A stretch of 64,000 nucleotides of DNA, taken from Pseudomonas azotoformans. Lineage in GTDB: Bacteria; Pseudomonadota; Gammaproteobacteria; Pseudomonadales; Pseudomonadaceae. The notes below the pieces were generated by a model. It saw only the letters and a program-made list of their open reading frames with translations. It did not search any database and was not told where the DNA came from. The stretch spans positions 5,488,501-5,552,500 of the forward strand of contig NZ_LT629702.1 in NCBI RefSeq assembly GCF_900103345.1. Reading direction: 5' to 3'. Shown here piece after piece: positions 1 to 9,283 of this stretch. The first letter of the stretch is position 1; each line of letters opens with the position of its first letter. A program made the translations under genes and the position numbers.

Positions 1-602
1 TGCTCCAGCAGGTCTGCCTGGCTGCGAATGTTGCCGACTTCGCGTTCCACATCGTCGGCCAGTTCCGCACGCCCGCTGCTCACCAGTTTGTCGCGGGCCA
101 GCGACAACTTGCCCAGGTGCTGGGAGGCGGCCAGCAACGGCGGCAGATAGCGGGCGGCTTCGGGAGAACTCACGCCGATGGCGTACTGGCTCAGTTGCTC
201 CAGGTTGGCGCCCAATTCACGTTCGGCTTGCAGCAGCAAGGCTTGCGGGTCGCCTGCGAGCTTGCCGGCCGCCAGCAAGTCGGTCTTGCTGAACGCATCC
301 AGGTCCACCAGGCTTGGGCGCAGGTTCTGCGCCAGGTCCGCCGGCAGTTCATCCAGATGCTGTACCAGGCTTTCCAGGCTTTGGCCCGCGCTGCTCAAGC
401 GCAGGGCGTCGCCGCTGGCCAGGTAGTCGTCGATGTTGCGCGCGGCTTCGTTCTGGAAACTCTGCGACAGGCCCAGGTAGCGCTCCATCAGCAAATAGGG
501 CCGCTCCAGCGCCCGTTGCGACCACCACAACGTCGCCCCCAGCGCCAGGCACACGGCCACCAGAAGAAGGGTATTGAGATTGGTCAGCAGCTTCAGGCGC
601 AT
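1..602 (-). CDS. ctpL: Methyl-accepting chemotaxis receptor, N-terminal part (CtpL-like), runs off the left edge
   Basis: The reverse strand is open from an ATG at 602 to the window edge (about 200 codons, no stop). It begins MRLKLLTNLNTLLLVAV, a short basic stretch followed by a membrane segment at about residues 7-27. After it comes a long, mainly helical periplasmic segment rich in Leu, Ala and Glu, as expected of a helical-bundle sensor domain in a chemoreceptor. The signalling half lies outside the window, so the family is not proved here. The name rests on order: in P. aeruginosa the phosphate chemoreceptor gene ctpL (PA4844) neighbours gcbA (PA4843), and the next genes match too. It lies 53 bases downstream of gcbA on the same strand. 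A sensor kinase with the same N-terminal layout is the main alternative. Confidence 0.6.
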   Translation of the reverse strand, partial: MRLKLLTNLNTLLLVAVCLALGATLWWSQRALERPYLLMERYLGLSQSFQNEAARNIDDYLASGDALRLSSAGQSLESLVQHLDELPADLAQNLRPSLVDLDAFSKTDLLAAGKLAGDPQALLLQAERELGANLEQLSQYAIGVSSPEAARYLPPLLAASQHLGKLSLARDKLVSSGRAELADDVEREVGNIRSQADLLE

Positions 603-655
603 GCGTGGTTTCAACCGACAGCAAAAGATAAGTGCCTGAAGTTATTGCGTTTCCG

Positions 656-2326
656 TTACAAAGTTATGACGGAATCAGTGGATTCCGGTGAAAAGATGGC
701 ACTTTGCTTTGATGTACGTGCGGCTTGCACACGATTGCGCCCAGCGTCCTTGGCACGGTACAGCGCCTCGTCGGCCTGGGCGGCCATCATCAGGCTATCG
801 GAGCCGTCGCACAGCTCCACCAGCCCTGCGCTGAAGGTGCACCACAAATCCTGGGGTTGCGCCGGGTAGTGGATCTCGGCAAAGCGCCCACGGATTTCAT
901 CCAGCACTCTGCAGGCCGATTCCAGATCGGTGTCGGGCATCACGATGGCGAATTCCTCACCACCATAGCGCCCGATGTAGTCGGTCTTGCGCAGGCGCTG
1001 CTTGAGAAACAGCGCCAGGCTCTTGATCACGCGGTCGCCCATGGGGTGGCCGTGGCTGTCGTTGACCCGCTTGAAGTGGTCGATGTCGAGCATGGCAAAG
1101 CTCAGCGGTTTGTTCTCGCGGCGTGCGCGGAAGCTGCAGTCTTCGAGCAATTGCAATATGTGGGTGTGGTTGTACAGGCCGGTCAGGCTGTCGCGCACCA
1201 TCCGCGCCTTGAGGTTGCGCGCCCGCGCCGCGCGGTTGCGCACGGTGGTGATCAGGTGGCGCGGCTTGATCGGCTTGGTGAGGAAGTCGTCACCGCCTTC
1301 GCTCATGGCGTCCAGTTGTTTGTCCAGGTCGTCTTCGGCCGACAGGTAGATGATCGGCACGCTGACGTAACGGTCGTTATGGCGGATGACCTTGGCCAGT
1401 TCGGTGCCGGTACAGGCGGGCATGTACATGTCGAGGATGATCAGGTCGGGCTGGAAGTCCGCCAGCTCGGCCATGGCCTGGATCGGTTCGATCAAGGTGC
1501 GGGTGACGATACCGGCGCTGTTGAGCAGCCGCTCGGTGTGCAGCGCCTGGGCCCGCGAATCGTCGATGATCAGCACTTTATACGGCTCGTACTGGGCGAC
1601 GCAGGTCAGCACTTCGATCTTTTCCAGCAGGCTGGAAGCTTCCAGCGTACCGGTGAGGAATTCCTGGCCCCCGGCGCGCACGGCGGCCAGGCGGGTCGGG
1701 GTGTCGGTTTCGTGCAGGCTGAAGAACAGCAGCGGCAGCTTCTGTTCCAGGCCTTCCTGGGCTTCGGCGGCGAGCTTGAGGCCCAGGCCGGCACCGCAGA
1801 AATCCACGTCCATCACAATCGCCGAAGGCAGGCGCTCGGCCATCGACGCACGAAACGCCGCCACGCTGTCGAGGGATTGGGCGCTCATGCCAAAGAACTC
1901 CAACTGCTTGGCCAGGCGCTCGGCACGGTCGTGATCGGCCAGCATCACGTAGATCGGCTTGCGCATCGGCGGCAGGAAGGTTTGTTCGAGCTGGTCGCCC
2001 TGGCGCAACCCGGTACGGGACAGGCGCTGCATCAGGCGGTTGAGTTCGGTGATCAGTTGGCTGCTCAGGCGCCCGCGGTTTTCGTCCACGGCCTTGAGGG
2101 ACTCGCCGATGTGCTGCGCGAGCTGGCTGTGTTCCGGCTGTTCGAAACGCTCGGCAAAGCGCAGCAGGCGCAGATTGGCCTCACTGAGTTCGGAAAGGTC
2201 GGTGCCGGACCACTCGCTGCGTTGCAGGCGCTGCCAGATCTCAAGAATTTGACGTGCCTGATGAATTACCCGCTGGGCAAAATGCTGCTTGAGGCGCTCA
2301 CGGCTGGGGTCTTCTGGCTCGGTCAT
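656..2326 (-). CDS. gcbA: Diguanylate cyclase GcbA (REC-REC-GGDEF response regulator)
   Basis: A 556-residue cytoplasmic protein that should make cyclic di-GMP from two GTP. Residues 1 to about 125 are helical. A first receiver (about 126-240) keeps the phospho-acceptor region (IVMDVDF) but has Gly-Thr where the conserved Lys-Pro is expected (EFLTGT), so it looks degenerate. The second receiver (about 250-370) is canonical, with VLIIDD, LDMYMP and FLTKPI. The C-terminal cyclase domain has an intact RYGGEEF active site, and RKTD five residues before it matches the RxxD product-inhibition site. GcbA of P. fluorescens and P. aeruginosa (PA4843) is known to promote attachment. The neighbours (chemoreceptor on one side, DUF2333, NUDIX, SUI1 and speA on the other) match the P. 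aeruginosa order. A long open frame antisense to it is a codon-bias shadow. Confidence 0.88.
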   Translation of the reverse strand: MTEPEDPSRERLKQHFAQRVIHQARQILEIWQRLQRSEWSGTDLSELSEANLRLLRFAERFEQPEHSQLAQHIGESLKAVDENRGRLSSQLITELNRLMQRLSRTGLRQGDQLEQTFLPPMRKPIYVMLADHDRAERLAKQLEFFGMSAQSLDSVAAFRASMAERLPSAIVMDVDFCGAGLGLKLAAEAQEGLEQKLPLLFFSLHETDTPTRLAAVRAGGQEFLTGTLEASSLLEKIEVLTCVAQYEPYKVLIIDDSRAQALHTERLLNSAGIVTRTLIEPIQAMAELADFQPDLIILDMYMPACTGTELAKVIRHNDRYVSVPIIYLSAEDDLDKQLDAMSEGGDDFLTKPIKPRHLITTVRNRAARARNLKARMVRDSLTGLYNHTHILQLLEDCSFRARRENKPLSFAMLDIDHFKRVNDSHGHPMGDRVIKSLALFLKQRLRKTDYIGRYGGEEFAIVMPDTDLESACRVLDEIRGRFAEIHYPAQPQDLWCTFSAGLVELCDGSDSLMMAAQADEALYRAKDAGRNRVQAARTSKQSAIFSPESTDSVITL

Positions 2327-2624
2327 ATCCTGACTACTAGTGAGGGTGCATGCTGAGGTCGACTGATGGCTCTATGCTAGCACCTCTTTCCCATGGGATG
2401 AGTGTCATACGTCAATAAACTGCGCGTGCGGAGTATTCAGTTGCTGACCCGCTGGTCGCACGGCGTAAAAAGCGTGCATCCTTTATAGTCCAACACCCTC
2501 TGTGCGCCAGTTTGGCGAAAAGCCCCGCACGGGCGGGCACGATGGGGTAGGGTTGTGGTCGGAGTGTTTGAACGCACACCATCAATTCAAGTGCATGAAC
2601 TCAAGTGATTGAAAGGATATCGCC

Positions 2625-3692
2625 ATGCTGGACTGGAAAAACCGTGCAGGCAGTGCCAAAGGCCCCGCCCCTGAGCCCAAGTCGGCCAACCGCAGCTATT
2701 TTCGTACCCTGCTGATGAGCCGTGCCGTGCTCAGTGTGCTCGGCCTGTACCTGTTGGTCACAGGTGCCCTGGGCTGGTACTGGAGCGAAGAGCCGGCGCT
2801 GTTCCCGGTCCAGCAGAATGCGCAGATTGCCGCCGAAAAAGACGGCAAGCAGATGGTGGTGGGCTTTACCACCGTCGAAACCCTCAAGACCGTGGTCGGC
2901 ACCTTGCTGAACAAGCCGGGCGGCTACATTTCCAACGACCGCTTCCCGCCTGGCCTGTGGATGGACAACATGCCGAGCTGGGAATATGGCGTGCTGGTGC
3001 AGGTGCGTGACCTGACCCGCGCCCTGCGCAAAGACTTCGCCCGCTCCCAATCGCAGTCGGCCGAAGACGCTGATCTGGCCAAGGCCGAGCCGCGCTTCAA
3101 CTTCGACAACAAAAGCTGGGTGCTGCCGTCCAGCGAGTCCGAGTACCAGGAAGGCATCAATTCGCTGAGCCGCTATGAAGCGCGCCTGTCCGACCCGAAC
3201 CAGAAGGGCGCGCTGTTCTATGCGCGTGCCGACAACCTGAACAACTGGCTGGGCGATGTCGCCACCCGCCTGGGCTCGCTGTCGCAACGCCTGTCGGCCA
3301 GTGTGGGCCGGGTGAAGTTGAACACCGCGCTGAAAACCGAAGCGCTGGCGCCGGGTGAAGTGCCGCAGGTTGATGAAGAAGTGGTGGAAACCCCATGGAT
3401 GCAGATCGACAACGTGTTCTACGAAGCCCGTGGCCAGGCCTGGGCACTGTCCCACCTGTTGCGAGCCATCGAAGTGGACTTTGCCGACGTACTGGCCAAG
3501 AAAAACGCCACCGTCAGCGTGCGCCAGATCATTCGTGAGCTGGAAGCCTCGCAGGAACCGGTGTGGAGTCCTATGATTCTCAACGGCAGTGGCTTCGGCG
3601 TACTGGCGAACCACTCGCTGGTGATGGCCAACTATATTTCCCGGGCAAACGCTGCAGTGATCGACTTGCGTCAGCTCCTCAACCAGGGTTGA
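2625..3692 (+). CDS. DUF2333 family inner-membrane protein
   Basis: A 355-residue protein of the conserved gammaproteobacterial family DUF2333; function unknown. A soluble N-terminal stretch of about 35 residues is followed by one membrane segment (about 36-55, VLSVLGLYLLVTGALGW), and the rest should be periplasmic. It has no signal-peptidase site, so it is probably a type II anchored protein. The ATG at 2625 has a good ribosome site (gaaagga, 2611-2617). Its stop overlaps the start of the NUDIX gene by one base (TGATG), so the two are probably co-translated. The homologue in P. aeruginosa (PA4841) sits in the same place next to a SUI1 gene and speA. The 298 bases between it and gcbA hold the divergent promoters; no clear sigma-70 pair could be assigned by eye. 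Confidence 0.85.
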   Translation: MLDWKNRAGSAKGPAPEPKSANRSYFRTLLMSRAVLSVLGLYLLVTGALGWYWSEEPALFPVQQNAQIAAEKDGKQMVVGFTTVETLKTVVGTLLNKPGGYISNDRFPPGLWMDNMPSWEYGVLVQVRDLTRALRKDFARSQSQSAEDADLAKAEPRFNFDNKSWVLPSSESEYQEGINSLSRYEARLSDPNQKGALFYARADNLNNWLGDVATRLGSLSQRLSASVGRVKLNTALKTEALAPGEVPQVDEEVVETPWMQIDNVFYEARGQAWALSHLLRAIEVDFADVLAKKNATVSVRQIIRELEASQEPVWSPMILNGSGFGVLANHSLVMANYISRANAAVIDLRQLLNQG

Positions 3693-4231
3693 TGATGGAC
3701 GCTACTCAAAAGGAGGCCGCCCACCGTGCGGCCTCCGACGCTGAACTGATCTGCTGGGTCGACGAACAGGACAACCTGCTCGGGCACCTGGTCAGGTCGG
3801 ACCTGCGCCAGCGCGGCCTGATTGGCCGTTGCACCTTTATCTTTCTGTTCAACTCCCGCGGCGAGCTGTGTGTGCATCGACGCACCTTGAGCAAAGCGTT
3901 GTACCCCGGTTTCTGGGACACGGCGGCGGGCGGGATGGTCGCGGCGGGTGAGTCCTATGCCGTGTCGGCCGCCCGTGAGCTCGGAGAAGAGCTTGGGGTC
4001 AGTGGGGTGGAACTGGCCGAGCATGACCATTTCTATTTCGAAGATGGCGACAGCCGGCTCTGGTGCAAATCCTACTCGGCCGTGTGGGACGGGCCGCTGC
4101 GCCTGCAGCCGGAGGAGGTGATGGAAGCGCGCTTTTTACCTATCGAAACCGTCCTGCAGGAGGCCGAGCAAAAGCCCTACTGCCCGGACGCCCAGGAAGG
4201 CTTGCGCCGCTATCTGGCCTCACGTCGCTAA
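3692..4231 (+). CDS. NUDIX hydrolase
   Basis: A 179-residue NUDIX-superfamily enzyme that should hydrolyse a nucleoside-diphosphate-linked substrate, releasing phosphate or nucleotide; the substrate cannot be read from sequence. The NUDIX box GX5EX7REUXEEXGU is complete, running from GMVAAGE to RELGEELGV at about residues 79-101. The open frame extends upstream into DUF2333, but the natural start is the ATG at 3692 that overlaps the DUF2333 stop, or the next codon, also ATG, at 3695. The N-terminal part (ELICWVDEQDNLLG) resembles the isopentenyl-diphosphate-isomerase-like branch of NUDIX proteins such as YfcD. Its partner DUF2333 has no known link to nucleotide metabolism. It is followed by a REPIN, so the operon probably ends here. 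Confidence 0.88.
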   Translation: MMDATQKEAAHRAASDAELICWVDEQDNLLGHLVRSDLRQRGLIGRCTFIFLFNSRGELCVHRRTLSKALYPGFWDTAAGGMVAAGESYAVSAARELGEELGVSGVELAEHDHFYFEDGDSRLWCKSYSAVWDGPLRLQPEEVMEARFLPIETVLQEAEQKPYCPDAQEGLRRYLASRR

Positions 4232-4353
4232 AGTTGCATAAATTGGCGCCATTTGGCTCTTAGCAAGTCGGCTTTTTGTGGTTACACTGCGCGACTTTTC
4301 ACCCGAACCGCCTTTGTTTCACCACGCAATCACTGATGATCGATTGCCGATCC

Positions 4354-4456
4354 CTGTAGGAGCGAGCTTGCTCGCGAAAAACTCGAGAACGATGTGGGCA
4401 GCCTGAATGCCCGCGTTATCGTTGAGGACCTTTCGCGAGCAAGCTCGCTCCTACAA
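4354..4456. repeat. REPIN, family 1, copy 1 (paired inverted REP palindromes)
   Basis: Two inverted copies of a 24-base REP core flank a spacer of about 53 bases. The left arm is tgtaggagcgagcttgctcg plus four bases (4355-4378) and the right arm is its exact reverse complement (4432-4455). The same arrangement recurs at 7003-7104 and 50401-50502. It fills most of the 337-base gap between the NUDIX and SUI1 genes. Such elements in fluorescent pseudomonads are mobilised by RAYT transposases; no RAYT gene is in this window. Confidence 0.93.
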
Positions 4457-4568
4457 GGAATAGTGACGTTGGTGGTTCGGTAGCGCTGCCCCTGCCTGAG
4501 TGGGGCTTCGCGGTCGGCAACCTCTTTGAAGGTGCCGATCAGTCTTTGTCCTCCCAAGAGGATTGCCG

Positions 4569-4940
4569 GTGGCCAAAAAAGCCGCATCCTTCGCCGCCCT
4601 TGGTGGCCTGGTATTTTCCACCGACGCAGGTCGACACTGCCCGGACTGTCGTCAGCCCGTGGACGCGTGTACCTGCAAACAGACCCTGATTCCCGAAGGC
4701 GACGGTATTGCCCGCGTGCGACGCGAGAGCAAAGGCCGTGGCGGCAAGACGGTGACCACCATCACCGGTGTGCCGCTGGCCGAAGACGCGCTGAAGGAAC
4801 TCGCCACTACGCTGAAAAAGCGCTGTGGCACCGGTGGCGCGTTGAAAGACGGTGTCATCGAGATCCAGGGCGATCACGTCGAGTTGCTGTTGGCCGAGCT
4901 GATCAAGCTCGGGTACAAGGCCAAGAAGTCCGGCGGCTGA
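4569..4940 (+). CDS. yciH: SUI1-family translation initiation factor (YciH-like)
   Basis: A 123-residue protein of the eIF1/SUI1 family, the bacterial YciH type that associates with the ribosome and affects start-codon fidelity. The C-terminal two thirds hold the SUI1 fold, with VTTITGVPL, a conserved LKKRCGTGG and a final KLGYKAKK. Ahead of it is a small Cys cluster (CPDCRQPVDACTC, about residues 21-33) that could bind zinc. The frame can also open at TTG 4563, but the ribosome site agagga (4557-4562) abuts that codon with no spacer and lies six bases from GTG 4569, so GTG is the better start. It precedes speA, as in P. aeruginosa PA4840-PA4839. Confidence 0.9.
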   Translation: MAKKAASFAALGGLVFSTDAGRHCPDCRQPVDACTCKQTLIPEGDGIARVRRESKGRGGKTVTTITGVPLAEDALKELATTLKKRCGTGGALKDGVIEIQGDHVELLLAELIKLGYKAKKSGG

Positions 4941-5083
4941 AAGCCTCTTCCCGACCTGTGTCTAAACTCTGTCCTGCGCGTGGGGTCCTACCTTGCACGC
5001 AGGCAAATCGTCATTTTCATTCTTTAGACTGCGCCAGCCTCAACCAGGGGCGGCGCTTTCGCCTTCATTTATAGGGGACTTCG

Positions 5084-6997
5084 ATGTCCGTACGACGCAC
5101 ACGCAAAGACGATGGCAGCCAATGGACAGTTGCGGACAGCCGCAGTGTTTACGGGATCCGCCATTGGGGGGCCGGGTATTTCGCGATCAATGAAGCCGGT
5201 CGCGTAGAAGTCCGTCCGAACGGCCCGAACAGCACGCCCGTCGACCTGTACGAGCAGGTCGACGAGCTGCGCAAGAGCGGCCTGTCGTTGCCGCTGCTGG
5301 TGCGCTTCCCCGACATCCTGCAAGACCGTGTACGCCAACTGACCGGCGCTTTCGATTCGAACATCGAACGCCTGGAGTACCAGAGCAAGTACACCGCGCT
5401 GTACCCGATCAAGGTGAACCAGCAGGAAGCGGTGATCGAAAACATCATTGCCACTCAGAATGTGTCCATCGGCCTGGAAGCCGGCTCCAAGCCCGAGTTG
5501 CTCGCCGTATTGGCCCTGGCGCCAAAGGGCGGCACCATCGTCTGCAACGGCTACAAGGACCGGGAGTTCATCCGCCTCGCACTGATGGGCCAGAAGCTCG
5601 GCCACAATGTGTTCATCGTGATCGAGAAAGAATCCGAAGTTGAACTGGTGATCGAAGAGGCCGCCAGCCTCAAGGTCAAGCCACAGGTTGGCCTGCGCGT
5701 GCGTTTGTCGTCGCTGGCGTCGAGCAAGTGGGCGGATACCGGTGGCGAGAAGTCCAAGTTCGGTCTGTCGGCGGCGCAACTGCTGTCGGTGGTCGAGCGC
5801 TTCCGCGCGGCGGGCCTGGACCAGGGTATCCGCCTGCTGCACTTCCACATGGGCTCGCAGATCGCCAACCTGGCCGACTACCAGCACGGTTTCAAGGAAG
5901 CTATCCGTTACTACGGCGAATTGCGCAACCTCGGCCTGCCGGTGGACCACATCGACGTCGGTGGCGGCCTGGGCGTGGACTACGACGGCACGCATTCGCG
6001 TAACGCCAGTTCGATCAACTACGACATGGATGACTATGCCGGCGTGGTCGTGGGCATGCTCAAGGAATTCTGCGACGCGCAGAGCCTGCCGCACCCGAAT
6101 ATCTTCTCCGAAAGCGGCCGTTCCCTGACCGCTCACCACGCCATGCTGGTGGTGCAGGTCACCGACGTCGAGAAACACAACGACGACGTGCCGGTGATCG
6201 AGAACAAGGAAGCCCTGCCGGAAACCGTGCAATGGCTGGTGGACCTGCTCGGCCCGACCGACATCGAGATGGTCACCGAAACCTACTGGCGCGCCACCCA
6301 CTACATGAGCGACGTGGCCACGCAGTACGCCGACGGCAAGCTGACCCTGGCCGAAAAAGCCCTGGCCGAGCAGTGCTACTTCGCTGTGTGCCGCCGCCTG
6401 CACAACTCGCTCAAGGCCCGTCAGCGCTCGCACCGTCAGGTGCTGGACGAACTCAACGACAAGCTGGCCGACAAGTACATCTGCAACTTCTCGGTGTTCC
6501 AGAGCCTGCCGGACACCTGGGCCATCGGCCAGGTATTGCCGATCCTGCCGCTGCACCGCCTCGACGAAGAGCCGCTGCGCCGCGCCGTACTGCAAGACCT
6601 GACCTGCGACTCCGACGGCAAGATCAAGCAGTACGTCGACGAGCAGAGCATCGAGACCAGCCTGCCGGTGCACGGCTTGAACGAAGGTGAGGACTACTTG
6701 CTGGGCATCTTCCTGGTGGGCGCCTATCAAGAGATTCTCGGTGATATGCACAACCTGTTCGGTGATACCGATTCGGTGAACATCTACCAGCGTGAAGACG
6801 GTTCGGTGTACAGCGCCGGTATCGAGACCCATGACACCATCGAAGACATGCTGCGCTACGTGCACTTGTCGCCGGAGGAGTTGATGACGCACTACCGTGA
6901 CAAGTGTGCGAGCGCGAAGATCAGTGCCAGTGAGCGTACGCAGTTCCTGGATGCGTTGCGTCTGGGCCTGACGCGGTCCTCCTACCTGTCCTCATGA
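5084..6997 (+). CDS. speA: Biosynthetic arginine decarboxylase SpeA
   Basis: A 637-residue PLP enzyme, the usual length for bacterial SpeA, that decarboxylates arginine to agmatine on the way to putrescine and other polyamines in the cytoplasm. The fold type III barrel begins after about 60 residues. The PLP lysine is in YPIKVNQQ near residue 110. Further family blocks are [22 protein letters not shown] and the [11 protein letters not shown] stretch. ATG 5084 has a strong ribosome site (aggggac) seven bases upstream. It stands alone between the SUI1 gene and a REPIN. A 607-codon open frame on the opposite strand inside it has no family features and is a shadow of GC-rich codon use. Confidence 0.97.
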   Translation: MSVRRTRKDDGSQWTVADSRSVYGIRHWGAGYFAINEAGRVEVRPNGPNSTPVDLYEQVDELRKSGLSLPLLVRFPDILQDRVRQLTGAFDSNIERLEYQSKYTALYPIKVNQQEAVIENIIATQNVSIGLEAGSKPELLAVLALAPKGGTIVCNGYKDREFIRLALMGQKLGHNVFIVIEKESEVELVIEEAASLKVKPQVGLRVRLSSLASSKWADTGGEKSKFGLSAAQLLSVVERFRAAGLDQGIRLLHFHMGSQIANLADYQHGFKEAIRYYGELRNLGLPVDHIDVGGGLGVDYDGTHSRNASSINYDMDDYAGVVVGMLKEFCDAQSLPHPNIFSESGRSLTAHHAMLVVQVTDVEKHNDDVPVIENKEALPETVQWLVDLLGPTDIEMVTETYWRATHYMSDVATQYADGKLTLAEKALAEQCYFAVCRRLHNSLKARQRSHRQVLDELNDKLADKYICNFSVFQSLPDTWAIGQVLPILPLHRLDEEPLRRAVLQDLTCDSDGKIKQYVDEQSIETSLPVHGLNEGEDYLLGIFLVGAYQEILGDMHNLFGDTDSVNIYQREDGSVYSAGIETHDTIEDMLRYVHLSPEELMTHYRDKCASAKISASERTQFLDALRLGLTRSSYLSS

Positions 6998-7002
6998 TTC
7001 CC

Positions 7003-7104
7003 CTGTAGGAGCGAGCTTGCTCGCGAAGAACGTTAACGATAACGCGGGCAACCAGAATGCCCGCGTCGCCTAGAGGTTTTTCGCGAGCAAGCTCGCTCCT
7101 ACAG
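7003..7104. repeat. REPIN, family 1, copy 2
   Basis: Same 24-base inverted arms as the element at 4354 (left 7004-7027, right 7080-7103). The spacer holds a further perfect 8-base inverted repeat (cgcgggca/tgcccgcg). It lies 6 bases after the speA stop and 12 bases before the next start codon, so it may also act as an RNA hairpin between the two genes. Confidence 0.93.
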
Positions 7105-7116
7105 TGAGGTTCGTCA

Positions 7117-8001
7117 ATGTTGAGGAAGTGTTTCGTCATGGTATTCGCCGCATGTCTTGCGGCCTGCTCCCCCATCAAAGTCCTCAACGCGCTCACACCT
7201 TCCAGCACCTTCACCAAGACTGCGGCCATCGCCTACGGCGCTGATCCCCGCCAGAAACTCGATATCTACCGTCCCGCTCCCGCCATAGCCAACGCGCCCG
7301 TCGTTGTGTTTTTCTACGGCGGCAGTTGGAACAGCGGCTCCAGGGACGACTACGGTTTCGTCGGCGAAGCCCTGGCGTCACGCGGCATTGTCGTGGTGAT
7401 TGCCGACTACCGGCTTTATCCCCAAGTGCGTTACCCCGCGTTTCTCCAGGATGGTGCTCAAGCGGTGGCCTGGACCTATCACCATATCGCCGACTATGGC
7501 GCAGACCCCAAGCGACTCTATGTGATGGGCCACAGCTCCGGTGCCTATAACGCGTCGATGTTGGCGCTGGATGCGCGCTGGTTGAATGCGGTGGGCTTAT
7601 CGCCTGCCATTTTCAAAGGCTGGATCGGTCTGGCCGGGCCGTATGATTTTCTGCCCATTGAAAACAAGGACGTACGGCCGGTGTTCTTCTTCCCTGACTC
7701 GCCGCCCGAGTCTCAGCCGATCAACCACGTCAGTGCCGATGCGCCGCCAAGCCTGGTGATGGCCTCAACGGATGACAATCTGGTCAACCCAACGCGCAAT
7801 ACTGGCGGCTTGGCTGATAAGTTGCGCGCGGCCGGCGTGCCGGTAGAAGCGTTTTACTTCTCCAGGACCAACCACCAGACGCTGGTGGCCTCCCTGTCCA
7901 GGCCTTTACGGTGGTTGGCGCCGGTGCTGGATAAGGTCACGGCGTTTATCCAAGCCACTGGTCCTGTCGGTTCAAGCGCCAGGCAATCGCCCACAAAGTA
8001 A
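7117..8001 (+). CDS. Lipoprotein alpha/beta-hydrolase (esterase/lipase family)
   Basis: A 294-residue alpha/beta-hydrolase of the BD-FAE/carboxylesterase type. It begins with a lipoprotein signal (MLRKCFVMVFAACLAACS, lipobox LAAC, acylated Cys near residue 17), so the enzyme is probably tethered to a membrane facing the periplasm. The oxyanion-hole motif FFYGGSW is followed by the nucleophile elbow GHSSGA. An Asp in STDDN and a His in TNHQT near the C-terminus complete a plausible Ser-Asp-His triad. It would hydrolyse an ester of a small substrate, not identifiable here. The only leader is 12 bases after a REPIN, with gtgagg as ribosome site. Its last 56 bases overlap the 3' end of the convergent MATE gene. 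Confidence 0.88.
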   Translation: MLRKCFVMVFAACLAACSPIKVLNALTPSSTFTKTAAIAYGADPRQKLDIYRPAPAIANAPVVVFFYGGSWNSGSRDDYGFVGEALASRGIVVVIADYRLYPQVRYPAFLQDGAQAVAWTYHHIADYGADPKRLYVMGHSSGAYNASMLALDARWLNAVGLSPAIFKGWIGLAGPYDFLPIENKDVRPVFFFPDSPPESQPINHVSADAPPSLVMASTDDNLVNPTRNTGGLADKLRAAGVPVEAFYFSRTNHQTLVASLSRPLRWLAPVLDKVTAFIQATGPVGSSARQSPTK

Positions 8002-9283
8002 GGCTGCGCAGGGCCATGAACAGCAGGAAGCTGATCCATAACCCGTGGTTGCCGAACCCCTGCAATGCCCAGGCAAATGGCAGCAGGATCACCACGGTCA
8101 GCAACATGCCATTGCGCATTTCCCGTGCACGGGTGGCGCCGATGAACAGCCCGTCCAGCAGGTAGCTCCACACTGCAATCAAGGGCAACACGGCCAAGTA
8201 GGGCAGGTAGATATCGGCGGTTTCGCGCACGCTGGGGATATCGGTCTGCATAGCAATAAACAGATGGCCGGCGAAAGTGAACAACAGGGCAAAGCCGACG
8301 CTGGCGATCAGTGACCAACCGCAGGCGACCACCAATGAACGGCGCAATGCTTGGCGGTCATGAGCGCCGATGGCGTGGCCGCAAAGCGCCTCCACTGCAT
8401 GGGCCAATCCATCCAGGGCGTGTGCGGTCAGCAACAGGCCGTTGAGCAGCAGTGCATTGGCCGCCACGGTGGCATCGCCCAGACGTGCGCCTTGCACCGT
8501 AATCATGAAAAACACCGATTGCAGTGCAAGGCTGCGGATGAAAATGTCGCGGTTCACCGCCAGCAGCGGGCGCCAGCTCTCCCATAATTTCAGTGCTGCC
8601 CAGGCGATATGGCCGGGGTAGGCGCGCAGGGCTTTTTGCGTCATCGCCAGGCCCAGCAAGGCGCCGGTCCATTCGGCAATCACGGAGGCCCGCGCCGAAC
8701 CGACCACGCCCCAGTCCAGACCCAGCACAAACCACAGGTTCAGGGCGATGTTGACCAGATTGGTGGTCAGCAGGATCGCCAACGGCGCGCGGGCGTTCTG
8801 CGTGCCGAGGAACCAGCCCACCAGTGCATAGCTGGCAAGGGCGGCAGGCAGGCCGAACAGGCGGGTGTGGAAAAACGCCTGGGTCAGTTGATTCAGTTCC
8901 GGGGAGGGCTGCATCCATTCCAGCGCCAGATGGCTCAGCGGTATGCCCAACGTGCCCAATAGCATTGCCAGGCCCAGCGCCAGCAGCAGGCCTTGCAGGA
9001 GGATTTGTCGCAGCGCGGCCCCATCATTGCGCCCGGCAGCTTGTGCGGCAAAACCGGTGGAGCCCATGCGCAGGAAACCCATGGCCCAGGCCAGGAAGGT
9101 ATACAGACTGGCCCCGACCGCCACGGCGCCCAGTTGATGAGCGTGGGGCAGGTGACCGATGACCATGCTGTCGACCAGGGCCACGAGGGGCACCGAGATA
9201 TTCGACAGGATCATCGGCGCGGCCAGGGCCCAGACGCGGCGGTGGGTGGGGCGGTGGCGCCAGTCGGTGAGTAGGGTGGGCAT
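7946..9283 (-). CDS. MATE-family efflux transporter (DinF-like)
   Basis: A 445-residue inner-membrane protein with about 12 hydrophobic segments in two halves, the layout of MATE cation/drug antiporters of the DinF branch. The N-terminal block (ALAAPMILSNISVPLVALVD) is the characteristic first MATE helix. The frame extends to 9307, but ATG 9283 has an ideal ribosome site (aaggag, five-base spacer), so it is preferred. It would export organic cations or drugs using a sodium or proton gradient; the substrate is unknown. Its C-terminal coding sequence has a diverged partial copy at 10272-10340. The gene overlaps the convergent esterase gene. Confidence 0.9.
   Translation of the reverse strand: MPTLLTDWRHRPTHRRVWALAAPMILSNISVPLVALVDSMVIGHLPHAHQLGAVAVGASLYTFLAWAMGFLRMGSTGFAAQAAGRNDGAALRQILLQGLLLALGLAMLLGTLGIPLSHLALEWMQPSPELNQLTQAFFHTRLFGLPAALASYALVGWFLGTQNARAPLAILLTTNLVNIALNLWFVLGLDWGVVGSARASVIAEWTGALLGLAMTQKALRAYPGHIAWAALKLWESWRPLLAVNRDIFIRSLALQSVFFMITVQGARLGDATVAANALLLNGLLLTAHALDGLAHAVEALCGHAIGAHDRQALRRSLVVACGWSLIASVGFALLFTFAGHLFIAMQTDIPSVRETADIYLPYLAVLPLIAVWSYLLDGLFIGATRAREMRNGMLLTVVILLPFAWALQGFGNHGLWISFLLFMALRSLTLWAIAWRLNRQDQWLG

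Noticed and set aside
117..869. Forward open frame of 250 codons over the chemoreceptor and the gcbA 3' end
   Set aside because: It spans two reverse genes and their gap, has Gln/Arg/Ala-biased composition and no family features; a GC-rich shadow.
725..2356. Forward open frame of 543 codons antisense to gcbA
   Set aside because: His/Gln/Val-rich translation mirroring the codons of gcbA; no start signal or domain.
4563..4568. TTG 4563 as start of the SUI1 gene
   Set aside because: It directly abuts the ribosome site; GTG 4569 has the right spacing.
5069..6892. Reverse open frame of 607 codons inside speA
   Set aside because: Exact antisense of a well-supported enzyme; composition (Gln, His, Val, Asp) is that of antisense frames.
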